This document shows, piece by piece, positions 1 to 6,893 of a stretch of 15,722 bases of DNA. The number at the start of each line of letters is the position of its first letter. Within the stretch, counting starts at the first letter, position 1. The DNA comes from Acidobacteriota bacterium (GTDB lineage Bacteria > Acidobacteriota > Terriglobia > UBA7540), in NCBI GenBank assembly GCA_021828245.1, contig JAKASC010000024.1, forward strand, positions 1 to 15,722, given 5' to 3'. The position numbers and the translations under genes were made by a program. The notes below the pieces were generated by a model. That model was not told the DNA's origin, ran no database searches, and saw nothing but the letters and a program-made list of their open reading frames with translations.

Positions 1-2
1 CC

Positions 3-758
3 GGCCTTAAAGTATGGGTAGCCTCCTACTCTTTTGGAGTTGCACTCCTAGACGCCCTGGTCCTTGAACCCGAACAGTCCGAGTTGCGGAAAATGGGCGC
101 GAAGGTTCAGGAAATCTTCGATTGCGAATTGCTGTGTCTCCCGTGGCGAAAGCTCGTCACTGGGGACCATCCTGATCGGGAGTTGGTCGTGGATGAAGCA
201 GCGAAATACAATAGCAAACATCCAGACCTTTCCGGCCTCCGAGACTGGTATCCGGTTGCTGTTTCCAGGGTGTCCTTGCCTATAGGACGATTGATATGCC
301 AGCGGTCCAATCCTTGGTGGGATTTTACCTTGCGCGGGCGATACCGACTTGGGCTCAAAGTCATCCTGTGGTCGCTTGGTGCTTTTGTGTTTGCCATAGC
401 TATTTACACTCGCCTAACTATAGGAACTTTTGTGTTAGCCGTACTCGCGCCCCTCACGCCGGCAATCCTGTGGGGTACGAGAGAACTGCGGAAACAGACC
501 ACGGCTATTGAGGCTCTCGGAAAGCTGAAGGAGCATATTGGAGACACTTGGAATGCGGCACTGGAGGGCACGCTCAAAGATGAACTCCTGGACCAGGCCA
601 GCATCGAAATTCAGAATGAAATCTATCGCTCCCGCGCCCAGAATCCCCTGATCTTTAACTGGGTCAACGGACTTCTTCGCAATCGGCAACAAAAGTCAAT
701 GAACGACGCAGCAGAGGAAATGGTGGCGGAGGCTCTTTCTAAAAGGGCACAAGCGTAG
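3..758 (+). CDS. S-4TM family putative pore-forming effector, 5' end outside window
   Basis: This frame is open from the left edge to a TAG at 756-758, so the gene begins upstream; the TTG at 84 is only an internal codon. Visible landmarks are a Cys-Gln-Arg-Ser-Asn-Pro-Trp-Trp-Asp block (about 294-323) followed by an Arg-rich RGRYRLG turn, then two closely spaced hydrophobic helices (about 357-476), then a charged, helical, probably coiled C-terminal region. The CQR..WWD block just before a transmembrane hairpin is what I associate with S-4TM (SMODS-associated 4TM) effectors, which are predicted to form membrane pores when a partner nucleotidyltransferase makes a cyclic nucleotide. The partner would be expected just upstream, outside the window. 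The stop codon abuts the next ATG, which is operon-like. The family call rests on remembered motifs, not a search. Confidence 0.68.
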   Translation, partial: GLKVWVASYSFGVALLDALVLEPEQSELRKMGAKVQEIFDCELLCLPWRKLVTGDHPDRELVVDEAAKYNSKHPDLSGLRDWYPVAVSRVSLPIGRLICQRSNPWWDFTLRGRYRLGLKVILWSLGAFVFAIAIYTRLTIGTFVLAVLAPLTPAILWGTRELRKQTTAIEALGKLKEHIGDTWNAALEGTLKDELLDQASIEIQNEIYRSRAQNPLIFNWVNGLLRNRQQKSMNDAAEEMVAEALSKRAQA

Positions 759-986
759 ATGGCTATTCTCACGGAATCGACGGTCGAAGAAGCGGCGCTG
801 GAAGTATTCTCTGGGCTTGGCTACACCAATCTCCACGGCCCAGACATCGCCCCCGGCGAACTGTTAGAAGAGCGGACGAGCTATGGCGACGTGGTGTTGG
901 GCAAACGCCTGCGCGAGGCGCTGCTGCCGAAGCTGATTTTCGGCGAGATTCGGGTCAAAGACAGTACAATCGGTCAGGCGGTCTAG
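759..986 (+). pseudogene. Chimeric remnant: HsdR N-terminus fused in frame to HsdS C-terminus
   Basis: This 75-residue ORF begins with about 50 residues that align without gaps to the first 50 residues of the complete HsdR encoded at 2260 (shared STVE, GYT, HGPDIAPGE and KRLREAL). After LREAL (909-923) the homology stops and the sequence becomes LPKLIFGEIRVKD, which is the typical extreme C-terminus of type I specificity subunits (HsdS usually ends ...LLPKLxSGEIRVKDAE...). LREAL occurs naturally in both HsdR and HsdS, so the fusion probably arose by recombination at a short shared stretch. The HsdR part differs from the full hsdR at many third codon positions, so it derives from a separate, related system and not from a recent duplication. 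It has neither the nuclease, the motor nor a DNA-recognition domain, so no restriction function is expected. It sits flush between its neighbours, with a 0-nt gap upstream and 1 nt downstream. Confidence 0.8.
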
Positions 987-987
987 A

Positions 988-1437
988 ATGGCTGAGGTCA
1001 ATCTAACCCAGGCGGAAGCGGATGCTTTGATGGTGATGGAAAAGCACCGGGTAGATGAGACTCGTTACAGTTATCCTAACCCCGGAGAGTTCATCGCAGT
1101 CCCTCTCAACTCGCCGGACAAGCGCGAAGAATTTATTCTGGACGTGCGCCGTGGACGCATTGACCTGCGTAAGGTGACTCATCAAAACCGGGCGAGGGCT
1201 GTCGTGGTATTGGTGCGGTTGGATTTGGGAGGGCCGGCCCACAGAAATCCTGACGGGGAGGATGTCGGCTGCCCTCATTTGCACATCTATCGGGAGGGGT
1301 TCGCTGACAAGTGGGCCATACCCATTCCGCGGGACAAATTCTCAGATGCTTCCGACCTCTGGCGGACCCTGCAGGAGTTTATGACATACTGTAACGTCAC
1401 GAAGCCACCGACAATCGACAAGGTGCTTTTCGTATGA
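988..1437 (+). CDS. DUF6978-type protein, function unknown
   Basis: This 149-residue soluble protein has no signal peptide or membrane segment. It opens with a short helix (LTQAEADALMVMEKHR) and has a conserved-looking core with VVLVRLDLGGPAHRNPDG followed by CPHLHIYREGF and KWAIPIP. The NPDG/HLHIY pattern matches the family I know as DUF6978. The His and Asp residues could bind a metal or nucleic acid, but no catalytic set is established. The ATG at 988 starts one base after the stop of the hsdR'/hsdS' remnant, and the 3' end overlaps the next ATG in an ATGA arrangement, implying co-translation with the DUF1828-type gene. The pairing of these two small proteins inside a defence cluster suggests a two-component accessory or toxin-antitoxin-like unit; that is inference. 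Confidence 0.62.
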   Translation: MAEVNLTQAEADALMVMEKHRVDETRYSYPNPGEFIAVPLNSPDKREEFILDVRRGRIDLRKVTHQNRARAVVVLVRLDLGGPAHRNPDGEDVGCPHLHIYREGFADKWAIPIPRDKFSDASDLWRTLQEFMTYCNVTKPPTIDKVLFV

Positions 1438-2198
1438 TGGACGAAATCCAGGCGTTACTCGACCAATACCTCGTTTGGTTGAAGGACAAGACGGCCCTTC
1501 GGGAAGTCAATGACAGCGTGGAGATCACGACGCCGTACCTTGACCGGCACAACGACTATTTGCAGATCTACGCGCAACGCGCCAACGGGGAGTATGTGTT
1601 AACCGATGACGGCTACGTGCTTCAGGACTTGGAGCTCTCGGGCTGCAAGCTGGACAGCGGCAAAAGGCAGGCGCTGCTGAAGACGACCCTGAACGGATTC
1701 GGTGTGCGCCTTGAGGAAGGCCGGCTTGAGGTGAAGGCGTCTCGCGACAACTTCGCGCTTCGTAAACACAACTTGGTTCAGGCCATGCTTGCAGTGGATG
1801 ACCTTTTCTATTTGGCTTCGCCAGTTGTGTCCAGCCTTTTCTTTGAGGATGTCCAGGCGTGGCTCGAATTACACGAAATTCGGTACACGCCGAAAGTGAA
1901 GTTCACGGGCAAGAGCGGCTATGACCATGTGTTTGATTTTGTGATCCCAAAGTCCAGGGTCAAACCCGAGAGAATCATCAGAACGATTAACCGGCCCAAT
2001 CGCGACACGGCGCAAGCCTTGGCATTTTCTTGGATTGATACCAAGGAGGTGCGGCCGCCTGACTCCCAGGCTTACGCAATTCTGAACGATTCGGACCGCA
2101 TTCCGGCTTCCACGGTCGTGGATGCGCTCAGGAGCTATGACGTTCACCCTGTAATATGGAGCCAACGCGAAGCGGTGCGCCAGGATCTGGCTGCGTGA
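1434..2198 (+). CDS. DUF1828/DUF1829 domain protein, function unknown
   Basis: This is a 254-residue soluble protein. The N-terminal third (residues about 28-70) contains ITTPYLDRHNDYLQIY, then YVLTDDGYVLQDLELSG, the hallmark of DUF1828. The C-terminal part (about 155-250), with a central FDFVIPKS and a later TAQALAFSWIDT, fits the companion DUF1829 domain. Start choice: ATG 1434 overlaps the upstream TGA as ATGA, and a second in-frame ATG follows at 1437. The alternating strands and acidic residues (D/E..K-like) could hide a nuclease-type fold, but no PD-(D/E)xK motif is clear. It is coupled with the DUF6978-type gene and followed 61 bp later by hsdR. The biochemical role is unknown. Confidence 0.65.
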   Translation: MMDEIQALLDQYLVWLKDKTALREVNDSVEITTPYLDRHNDYLQIYAQRANGEYVLTDDGYVLQDLELSGCKLDSGKRQALLKTTLNGFGVRLEEGRLEVKASRDNFALRKHNLVQAMLAVDDLFYLASPVVSSLFFEDVQAWLELHEIRYTPKVKFTGKSGYDHVFDFVIPKSRVKPERIIRTINRPNRDTAQALAFSWIDTKEVRPPDSQAYAILNDSDRIPASTVVDALRSYDVHPVIWSQREAVRQDLAA

Positions 2199-2259
2199 AC
2201 GATTGTGAAGTCAATCGCGCAAGAAGGCCAAGGCGAAATCTCCCAGCACCCGCCCCACA

Positions 2260-5200
2260 ATGAGCGGAATCGCCGAATCCACAGTCGAAGATGTCGCCCT
2301 TGATGTCTTTTCCGGGCTCGGCTACACGATTCTTCACGGCCCTGACATCGCACCCGGAGAACTTTTTGCCGAGCGAAGTAGCTACAGCGATGTGGTATTG
2401 GTCAAGCGCCTGCGTGAGGCGCTGGTACGAATCAATCGTAAAGTTCCCGCCGAAGCCATTGAAGACGCCATCCGCAAAATCCTGAGCGTTCAAACCGCTA
2501 ATCTTGAAGAAAGCAACCGGCGCTTTCATAAATTCCTTACCGATGGAATCAACGTCGAATACCGGACCAAGGACTGCATCGTTTATGACCAAGTGAAACT
2601 CTTCGACTTCGATGATCCGGCAAACAACGACTGGGTGGCGCTGAACCAATTCACGGTCATCGAAAGCAAGAACAATCGCCGGCCGGACATCGTGGTCTTC
2701 GTGAACGGCCTGCCGCTGGCTGTCTTCGAGCTCAAGAATCTGGCTGATGAAAACGCGACGATCCGCGACGCTTACAACCAGCTCCAGACCTACAAAAAAG
2801 AAATTCCCGGTCTGTTTCCGTACAACGAACCGCTGATTATCTCGGACGGTATTCTGGCCCGTGTGGGTGCGCTGACTTCCGGCTACGAATGGTTCATGCC
2901 GTGGCGCACGGTTGCGGGAGACGCCGTTGCGCCGAAGGGATCGCTCGAACTGGACGTTCTGATCAAGGGCATCTTTGACAAGCGCCGCTTTCTCGAATTG
3001 ATTCGGAACTTTGTTGTGTTTGAGGATTCGGGAAAGGCGCTCGCCAAGAAGATCGCGGGCTACCATCAGTTTCACGCTGTGAACAAAGCCGTGGAATGCA
3101 CACTGGAAGCGGCCTCGCCCAAAGGCGACCGGCGCGTGGGCGTGGTGTGGCACACGCAAGGCAGCGGCAAAAGCCTGACGATGGTTTTCTATGCTGGGAA
3201 GATTATCGTGCATCCGAAAATGGAAAATCCGACTTTGGTGGTCCTGACCGACCGCAACGATTTGGACGACCAGCTCTTCGGCACCTTTTCGGCTTGCAGC
3301 GATTTGTTGCGGCAGGGGCCAGTCCAGGCTGAAAGCCGCGAGCATTTGCAGGCGCTTTTGCAAGTAACATCAGGTGGCGTGATCTTTACAACCATTCAAA
3401 AATTCCTGCCGGAAAACAAAAGCGGACGCTATCCGATGCTTTCGGATCGGCGCAATATTGTGGTGATCGCCGACGAAGCGCACCGGAGCCAATACGACTT
3501 TATTGATGGCTTCGCTCGACATATGCGCGACGCTCTGCCTAACGCGTCGTTTATCGGGTTCACGGCTACGCCTTTGGAGGTCGGCGACAAAAGCACGCCC
3601 GCAGTGTTTGGCGATTACATTGATGTTTACGACATTCAGCGGGCCGTGGACGACGGTGCCACGGTTCGGATTTACTACGAAGGGCGGCTGGCGAAACTCG
3701 AACTGAAACCGGAAGAGCGCCCAAAGATTGACCCCGATTTTGAAGAAGTCACCGAAAAGGAAGAGGAATCAACCAGGGAAAAACTGAAGAGCAAGTGGGC
3801 GCGCATGGAAGCGATGGTCGGCGCGGAGAAGCGCATTGGCATTATTGCCAAAGATATTGTGGGCCATTTCGAAAAGCGCCTCGAAGCGATGGACGGCAAA
3901 GCCATGATCGTCTGCATGAGCCGCCGAATTTGCGTTGATTTGTATAACGCGATTGTGAGGCTGCGCCCACAGTGGCATGAAGAGGACGACGAACGCGGCG
4001 CAGTCAAGATCGTGATGACCGGCTCGGCTTCCGACCCGGTTGAGTGGCAACAGCACATCCGCGGCGGCAAACCGCGTCGGGAGTTTATAGCCAAGCGGTT
4101 CAAAGACCCGGACGATCCTCTGAAGATTGCCATTGTCCGCGATATGTGGCTGACGGGCTTCGACGTGCCGTGCCTGCACACGATGTACGTGGATAAGCCG
4201 ATGCAACGGCACGGCCTAATGCAGGCCATCGCAAGGGTCAACCGTGTGTTCAAGGATAAGCCGGGCGGACTCGTCGTGGATTACCTGGGACTCGCCGACC
4301 AATTGAAGAAGGCGCTGAACGATTACACCCAAAGCGGCGGCGAAGGGAAGCCCGTCTTCGACCAGGAAGAGGCCGTAGCGAAAATGATGGAGTTCTACGA
4401 AGTTTGCGCGGCAATGTTCCACGGATTCGATTACTCAAAAGTGAACACAGGCTCGCCGAAGGCATGGATGGCGCTTGTTCCTGCTGGCGCGGAGCACATT
4501 CTAGCGCAAGAAAACGGCAAAGAGCGGTTCATGAAGTCGTCGTCGCGCCTCTCGAAAGCGTTCGCGCTCTCGGTTCCGCACAAGAAGGCGATGGCGATTA
4601 GGAACGATGTTGGATTTTTCCAGACGGTGCGTTCGGTGTTGGCGAAGACGACGATTGGGAGCGTGCGGCCGGAAGAAGACCTGGATTTGGCCGTGCGGCA
4701 GATTGTGTCGCGAGCCGTGGCGTCGGATCAGGTTATTGATATCTTTTCGGCGGCGGGTCTTAAGGCACCTGACATTTCGATCCTTTCGGATGAATTTCTG
4801 GCTGAAGTGAAAGACCTGCCGCACAAGAACCTGGCGTTTGAGGTTTTGAAGAAACTGCTCAACGATGAGATTAAAGCATGGTCGAAGAAGAACCTGGTGC
4901 AATCGCGCCTGTTTTCTCAAATGCTGGAGGAATCCATCCGCAAATACCAAAACCGCTCGATTGAGACGGCGCAAATTATTCAGGAGTTGATTGATCTTGC
5001 TAAAGACATGCGCGCGGCGGCAGGGCGGGGGGAGAAGCTCGGCTTCACCGACGAAGAACTGGCATTCTACGACGCCCTGGAAGTGAACGACAGTGCCGTG
5101 AAAGTGCTTGGCGACGAAACGCTGCGGACGATCGCACGGGAGCTTGTCGAAACTGTCCGCCGAAACGTCACGATTGATTGGACGGTCAAGGAGAGCGTCC

Positions 5201-5328
5201 GCGCCAAGCTGCGGACGATGGTCAAGCGCATTTTGCGAAAGTACGGTTATCCGCCGGACAAGCAGGAGAAGGCGACGCAGACCGTGTTGGAGCAAGCAGA
5301 ACTGCTCTGCCACGATTGGGCGGCATAA
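2260..5328 (+). CDS. hsdR: Type I restriction enzyme, R (motor/nuclease) subunit HsdR
   Basis: At 1022 residues this is full length for the family. In order it has an N-terminal endonuclease domain with RRPD (R140-D143) and ELK (E157-K159) of the PD-(D/E)xK site; Walker A TQGSGKS (residues 299-305); DEAH box D405-H408; motif III FTATP (434-438); motif VI QAIARVNR (655-662); and a helical C-terminal domain that contacts the methylase core. HsdR translocates DNA using ATP and cuts it when bound to an HsdM2HsdS complex on unmethylated DNA. The ATG at 2260 aligns exactly with the start of the truncated copy at 759; no strong ribosome-binding site is seen. The frame is otherwise open back to a TGA at 2206. 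No hsdM or intact hsdS is present here, so it is either partnered with genes to the left or an orphan. Reading frame and motifs all look intact. Confidence 0.96.
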   Translation: MSGIAESTVEDVALDVFSGLGYTILHGPDIAPGELFAERSSYSDVVLVKRLREALVRINRKVPAEAIEDAIRKILSVQTANLEESNRRFHKFLTDGINVEYRTKDCIVYDQVKLFDFDDPANNDWVALNQFTVIESKNNRRPDIVVFVNGLPLAVFELKNLADENATIRDAYNQLQTYKKEIPGLFPYNEPLIISDGILARVGALTSGYEWFMPWRTVAGDAVAPKGSLELDVLIKGIFDKRRFLELIRNFVVFEDSGKALAKKIAGYHQFHAVNKAVECTLEAASPKGDRRVGVVWHTQGSGKSLTMVFYAGKIIVHPKMENPTLVVLTDRNDLDDQLFGTFSACSDLLRQGPVQAESREHLQALLQVTSGGVIFTTIQKFLPENKSGRYPMLSDRRNIVVIADEAHRSQYDFIDGFARHMRDALPNASFIGFTATPLEVGDKSTPAVFGDYIDVYDIQRAVDDGATVRIYYEGRLAKLELKPEERPKIDPDFEEVTEKEEESTREKLKSKWARMEAMVGAEKRIGIIAKDIVGHFEKRLEAMDGKAMIVCMSRRICVDLYNAIVRLRPQWHEEDDERGAVKIVMTGSASDPVEWQQHIRGGKPRREFIAKRFKDPDDPLKIAIVRDMWLTGFDVPCLHTMYVDKPMQRHGLMQAIARVNRVFKDKPGGLVVDYLGLADQLKKALNDYTQSGGEGKPVFDQEEAVAKMMEFYEVCAAMFHGFDYSKVNTGSPKAWMALVPAGAEHILAQENGKERFMKSSSRLSKAFALSVPHKKAMAIRNDVGFFQTVRSVLAKTTIGSVRPEEDLDLAVRQIVSRAVASDQVIDIFSAAGLKAPDISILSDEFLAEVKDLPHKNLAFEVLKKLLNDEIKAWSKKNLVQSRLFSQMLEESIRKYQNRSIETAQIIQELIDLAKDMRAAAGRGEKLGFTDEELAFYDALEVNDSAVKVLGDETLRTIARELVETVRRNVTIDWTVKESVRAKLRTMVKRILRKYGYPPDKQEKATQTVLEQAELLCHDWAA

Positions 5329-5362
5329 GATTGGTTCAGTGCGAGAAGTTTTGCTTGCAGCC

Positions 5363-5944
5363 CTAACCGAACTTCTTGACGGCGGCTTGCCACTGCCGCT
5401 CGAGCCCAGTAATTCGCATTCTGAATGTAAAAAGCGTCTCTGAGACTTCAAAACGACGCGAAGCCTCTTTGGGCGACAACTTCAAGCGTTTGCAGAGTAG
5501 GAGCGCGTCGCGCGGCAGCAGCAGACACCCAGCTAGCCAACTCGCCTCATTCTCTTGCTTTTCGTTGTAACTCCGCATGGCCATATCGCCGGTCTGAGAC
5601 ATAATCAACGTCGCCGGCTGGTGGTCAAGAATCAGGTGCGCGAGTTCGTGCATTATGTCGCTTGCTTGGCGCGCCGGTGAGTGTCGGGGGTTGTAGATTA
5701 CCATCCCAATTCCTCCGACATAGGCACTCACGGCCGACCAACCTTGGGGGTCGTTAACGAGTAATTGGTGACGTGCCTCTGGTGGGAGACCGGGGATGTC
5801 GTCCGGCGTAAGGAGTTGGACCCCAAGGTAGTCTGCAAGACAGCGGGGTGGCAGCGGATCATGCCGACGTATGCCGAGCTCTAGTCGCAGACTAAGTGCC
5901 GTGCGCTCGGCCCAGCTCTTAAAACCGCGCCCAAATTGTTGCAT
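5363..5944 (-). CDS. ImmA/IrrE family zinc metallopeptidase
   Basis: This 193-residue protein has the zinc-peptidase signature HELAH (H99, E100, H103) in DIMHELAHLILDH, followed by NEASWLAGCLLLP, where E133 is the likely third ligand; this is the ImmA/IrrE (DUF955) arrangement. Family members cleave, or otherwise inactivate, an XRE-type repressor in response to DNA damage or phage signals. The C-terminal part (LSPKEASRRFEVSETLFTFR) looks like the winged/helical segment usual in this family. The ATG (5942-5944) overlaps the TAA of the upstream XRE gene by one base (TAATG), so the two are translationally coupled. The gene converges on hsdR, with 34 bp between the stops. Its position facing the ubiquitin-like operon suggests it controls that operon's repressor; this is inference. 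Confidence 0.9.
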   Translation of the reverse strand: MQQFGRGFKSWAERTALSLRLELGIRRHDPLPPRCLADYLGVQLLTPDDIPGLPPEARHQLLVNDPQGWSAVSAYVGGIGMVIYNPRHSPARQASDIMHELAHLILDHQPATLIMSQTGDMAMRSYNEKQENEASWLAGCLLLPRDALLLCKRLKLSPKEASRRFEVSETLFTFRMRITGLERQWQAAVKKFG

Positions 5945-6288
5945 TAGCCCTCAATGTCGGGTGTCGGTCCCTGCGATGCCACTGCAAGGAGAACCATTTT
6001 TGCCAGCGCATTTACTGTTTCCGAGTTTGGATTCTTGTCGGCTTTGAAATGAACCGAGACTGAAAGGAACGACGGGGTGGGCTGGGTTGTTCCGAGGAAC
6101 TCGTTAGGGTCCTTCTTAAGCCACTTACACAATTTTCCAAATGTTTCGACGTCGGGAATGCGTCCGGCTTCCACTCGAAGCAAAGTTGCAGGGCTAATCC
6201 CGATTTCCTGAGCTGTCTCGCGGAGCTTTCTGGTTCCGCGTTTTTCCCGCACGATAGCGCCAAGGCTCTCGAGGGGCTTTTTGGGCAT
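5944..6288 (-). CDS. XRE-family helix-turn-helix regulator
   Basis: This 114-residue protein has an N-terminal helix-turn-helix of the Cro/CI type: LRETAQEIGISPATLLRVEA (residues about 22-41), continuing into IPDVETFGKLCKWLKKDPNEFLG. The C-terminal tail (about 65-114) is short and may be the dimerisation or ImmA-sensitive segment. The ATG at 6286-6288 is preceded by a strong Shine-Dalgarno AAGGAGG (6294-6300, reverse strand) at 5-nt spacing. Transcription diverges from the ubiquitin-like operon, with only 125 bp between the start codons. The likely role is repression of its own promoter and of the divergent operon, relieved by the coupled metallopeptidase. The HTH call is firm; the target is inferred from position. 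Confidence 0.88.
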   Translation of the reverse strand: MPKKPLESLGAIVREKRGTRKLRETAQEIGISPATLLRVEAGRIPDVETFGKLCKWLKKDPNEFLGTTQPTPSFLSVSVHFKADKNPNSETVNALAKMVLLAVASQGPTPDIEG

Positions 6289-6324
6289 GGAGTCCTCCTT
6301 TGATATGCGTTAAACAAAACTCTA

Positions 6325-6354
6325 TTGACAAAATGTCCCTCCACCTTGTAGATT
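6325..6354 (+). promoter_or_regulatory. Sigma70-type promoter of the ubiquitin-like operon
   Basis: A perfect -35 hexamer TTGACA (6325-6330) is followed after 18 bp by a -10-like TAGATT (6349-6354; 4 of 6 consensus). It lies about 60 bp upstream of the modifier gene, which has its own strong ribosome site GGAGG (6405-6409). On the other strand TTGTCA (6326-6331) is offset by one base from this -35 box and points toward the XRE gene, although its -10 (near 6302-6308) is weak. Confidence 0.55.
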
Positions 6355-6366
6355 ACCATCATGGTA
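6354..6366. promoter_or_regulatory. Palindromic operator candidate
   Basis: TACCATCATGGTA is a perfect 6+1+6 inverted repeat that touches the last base of the putative -10 box and would cover the transcription start of the ubiquitin-like operon. This is the expected place for a dimeric XRE repressor to act. A second, weaker symmetry, GACA-AAA-TGTC, lies across the -35 box at 6327-6337. Binding by the adjacent XRE protein is inference. Confidence 0.45.
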
Positions 6367-6413
6367 CAGAACTGCACAAGCGAAACAAACAGTTTTGCCT
6401 TATTGGAGGTGTT

Positions 6414-6893
6414 ATGAAGGTTCAAGTGGATTTGGAAGAAAGCACGAAGGTGATTTCCTCCGTGGAAGTGGACGTCGCTCCTGACGCGTCGGTTGGAGTC
6501 GTTGCATCGGAAGCGGCACCAAAGCTTGGAATTGATGTCGAAGAAATTACGGCGGACCTTTATGCGAACGGGAAGAGGCTCGGGCCTGGTACTCTCGTAT
6601 CTGATTATTCTGCAAAAGGCATTCCTTTGCGTCACCGTAGAGACTGCGTGGAGCTTCACTTTGAAAGCGATATTGTGACGCACCACTTCCCTGTGTCTTG
6701 GACGTGGGGACGAGTCCATCTTTGGGCATGCAAACGATTTGATGTCCCCCATGATGCCTGCGCAAATTTGGAGCTACGCGAAGGAAGTTCCACTGGGCCC
6801 GCGCTGAACGAGGGTGCGGAGCTTGGCGTGTTTACGGGCTGCAAGGGAGTCTGGCTCGTGAAACCAGGCCCGGAACCAAATGGCGGAAGGTAG
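6414..6893 (+). CDS. Tandem ubiquitin-like modifier (BilA/ISG15-like)
   Basis: This is a 159-residue protein that I read as two consecutive beta-grasp (ubiquitin-like) domains: residues about 1-78 (strands, a helix around VGVVASEAAPKLGI, then ADLYANGKRL) and about 80-150 (strands, a helix TWGRVHLWACKRFDV, then ANLELREG and a final GVWLVKP strand). A short linker leads to a C-terminal Gly-Gly-Arg. The Gly-Gly would be the conjugation point, and the last Arg would have to be trimmed or bypassed. ATG 6414 is chosen because GGAGGT (6405-6410) precedes it; the open frame back to 6300 only reads through the promoter. The gene overlaps the E2-like gene by 14 nt. Neighbours with E2, JAMM and E1 features strongly support a modifier role. 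The fold assignment is by pattern and context. Confidence 0.8.
   Translation: MKVQVDLEESTKVISSVEVDVAPDASVGVVASEAAPKLGIDVEEITADLYANGKRLGPGTLVSDYSAKGIPLRHRRDCVELHFESDIVTHHFPVSWTWGRVHLWACKRFDVPHDACANLELREGSSTGPALNEGAELGVFTGCKGVWLVKPGPEPNGGR

Noticed and set aside
759..2310. Recent tandem duplication of the hsdR start
   Set aside because: The two copies match in protein but differ at many third codon positions, so they are diverged homologues, not a recent repeat.
2128..3363. 411-codon - strand open frame opposite hsdR
   Set aside because: It is antisense to the conserved HsdR nuclease and Walker A motifs, and its product has no recognisable domain.
4501..5451. 316-codon - strand open frame opposite the hsdR 3' end
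   Set aside because: It is a His/Arg/Leu-rich antisense shadow with no ribosome site or motif.
6300..6413. An upstream in-frame ATG that would lengthen the ubiquitin-like modifier by 38 residues
   Set aside because: It reads through the -35/-10 promoter elements and the palindrome, has no ribosome site, and ATG 6414 has a clear GGAGGT.
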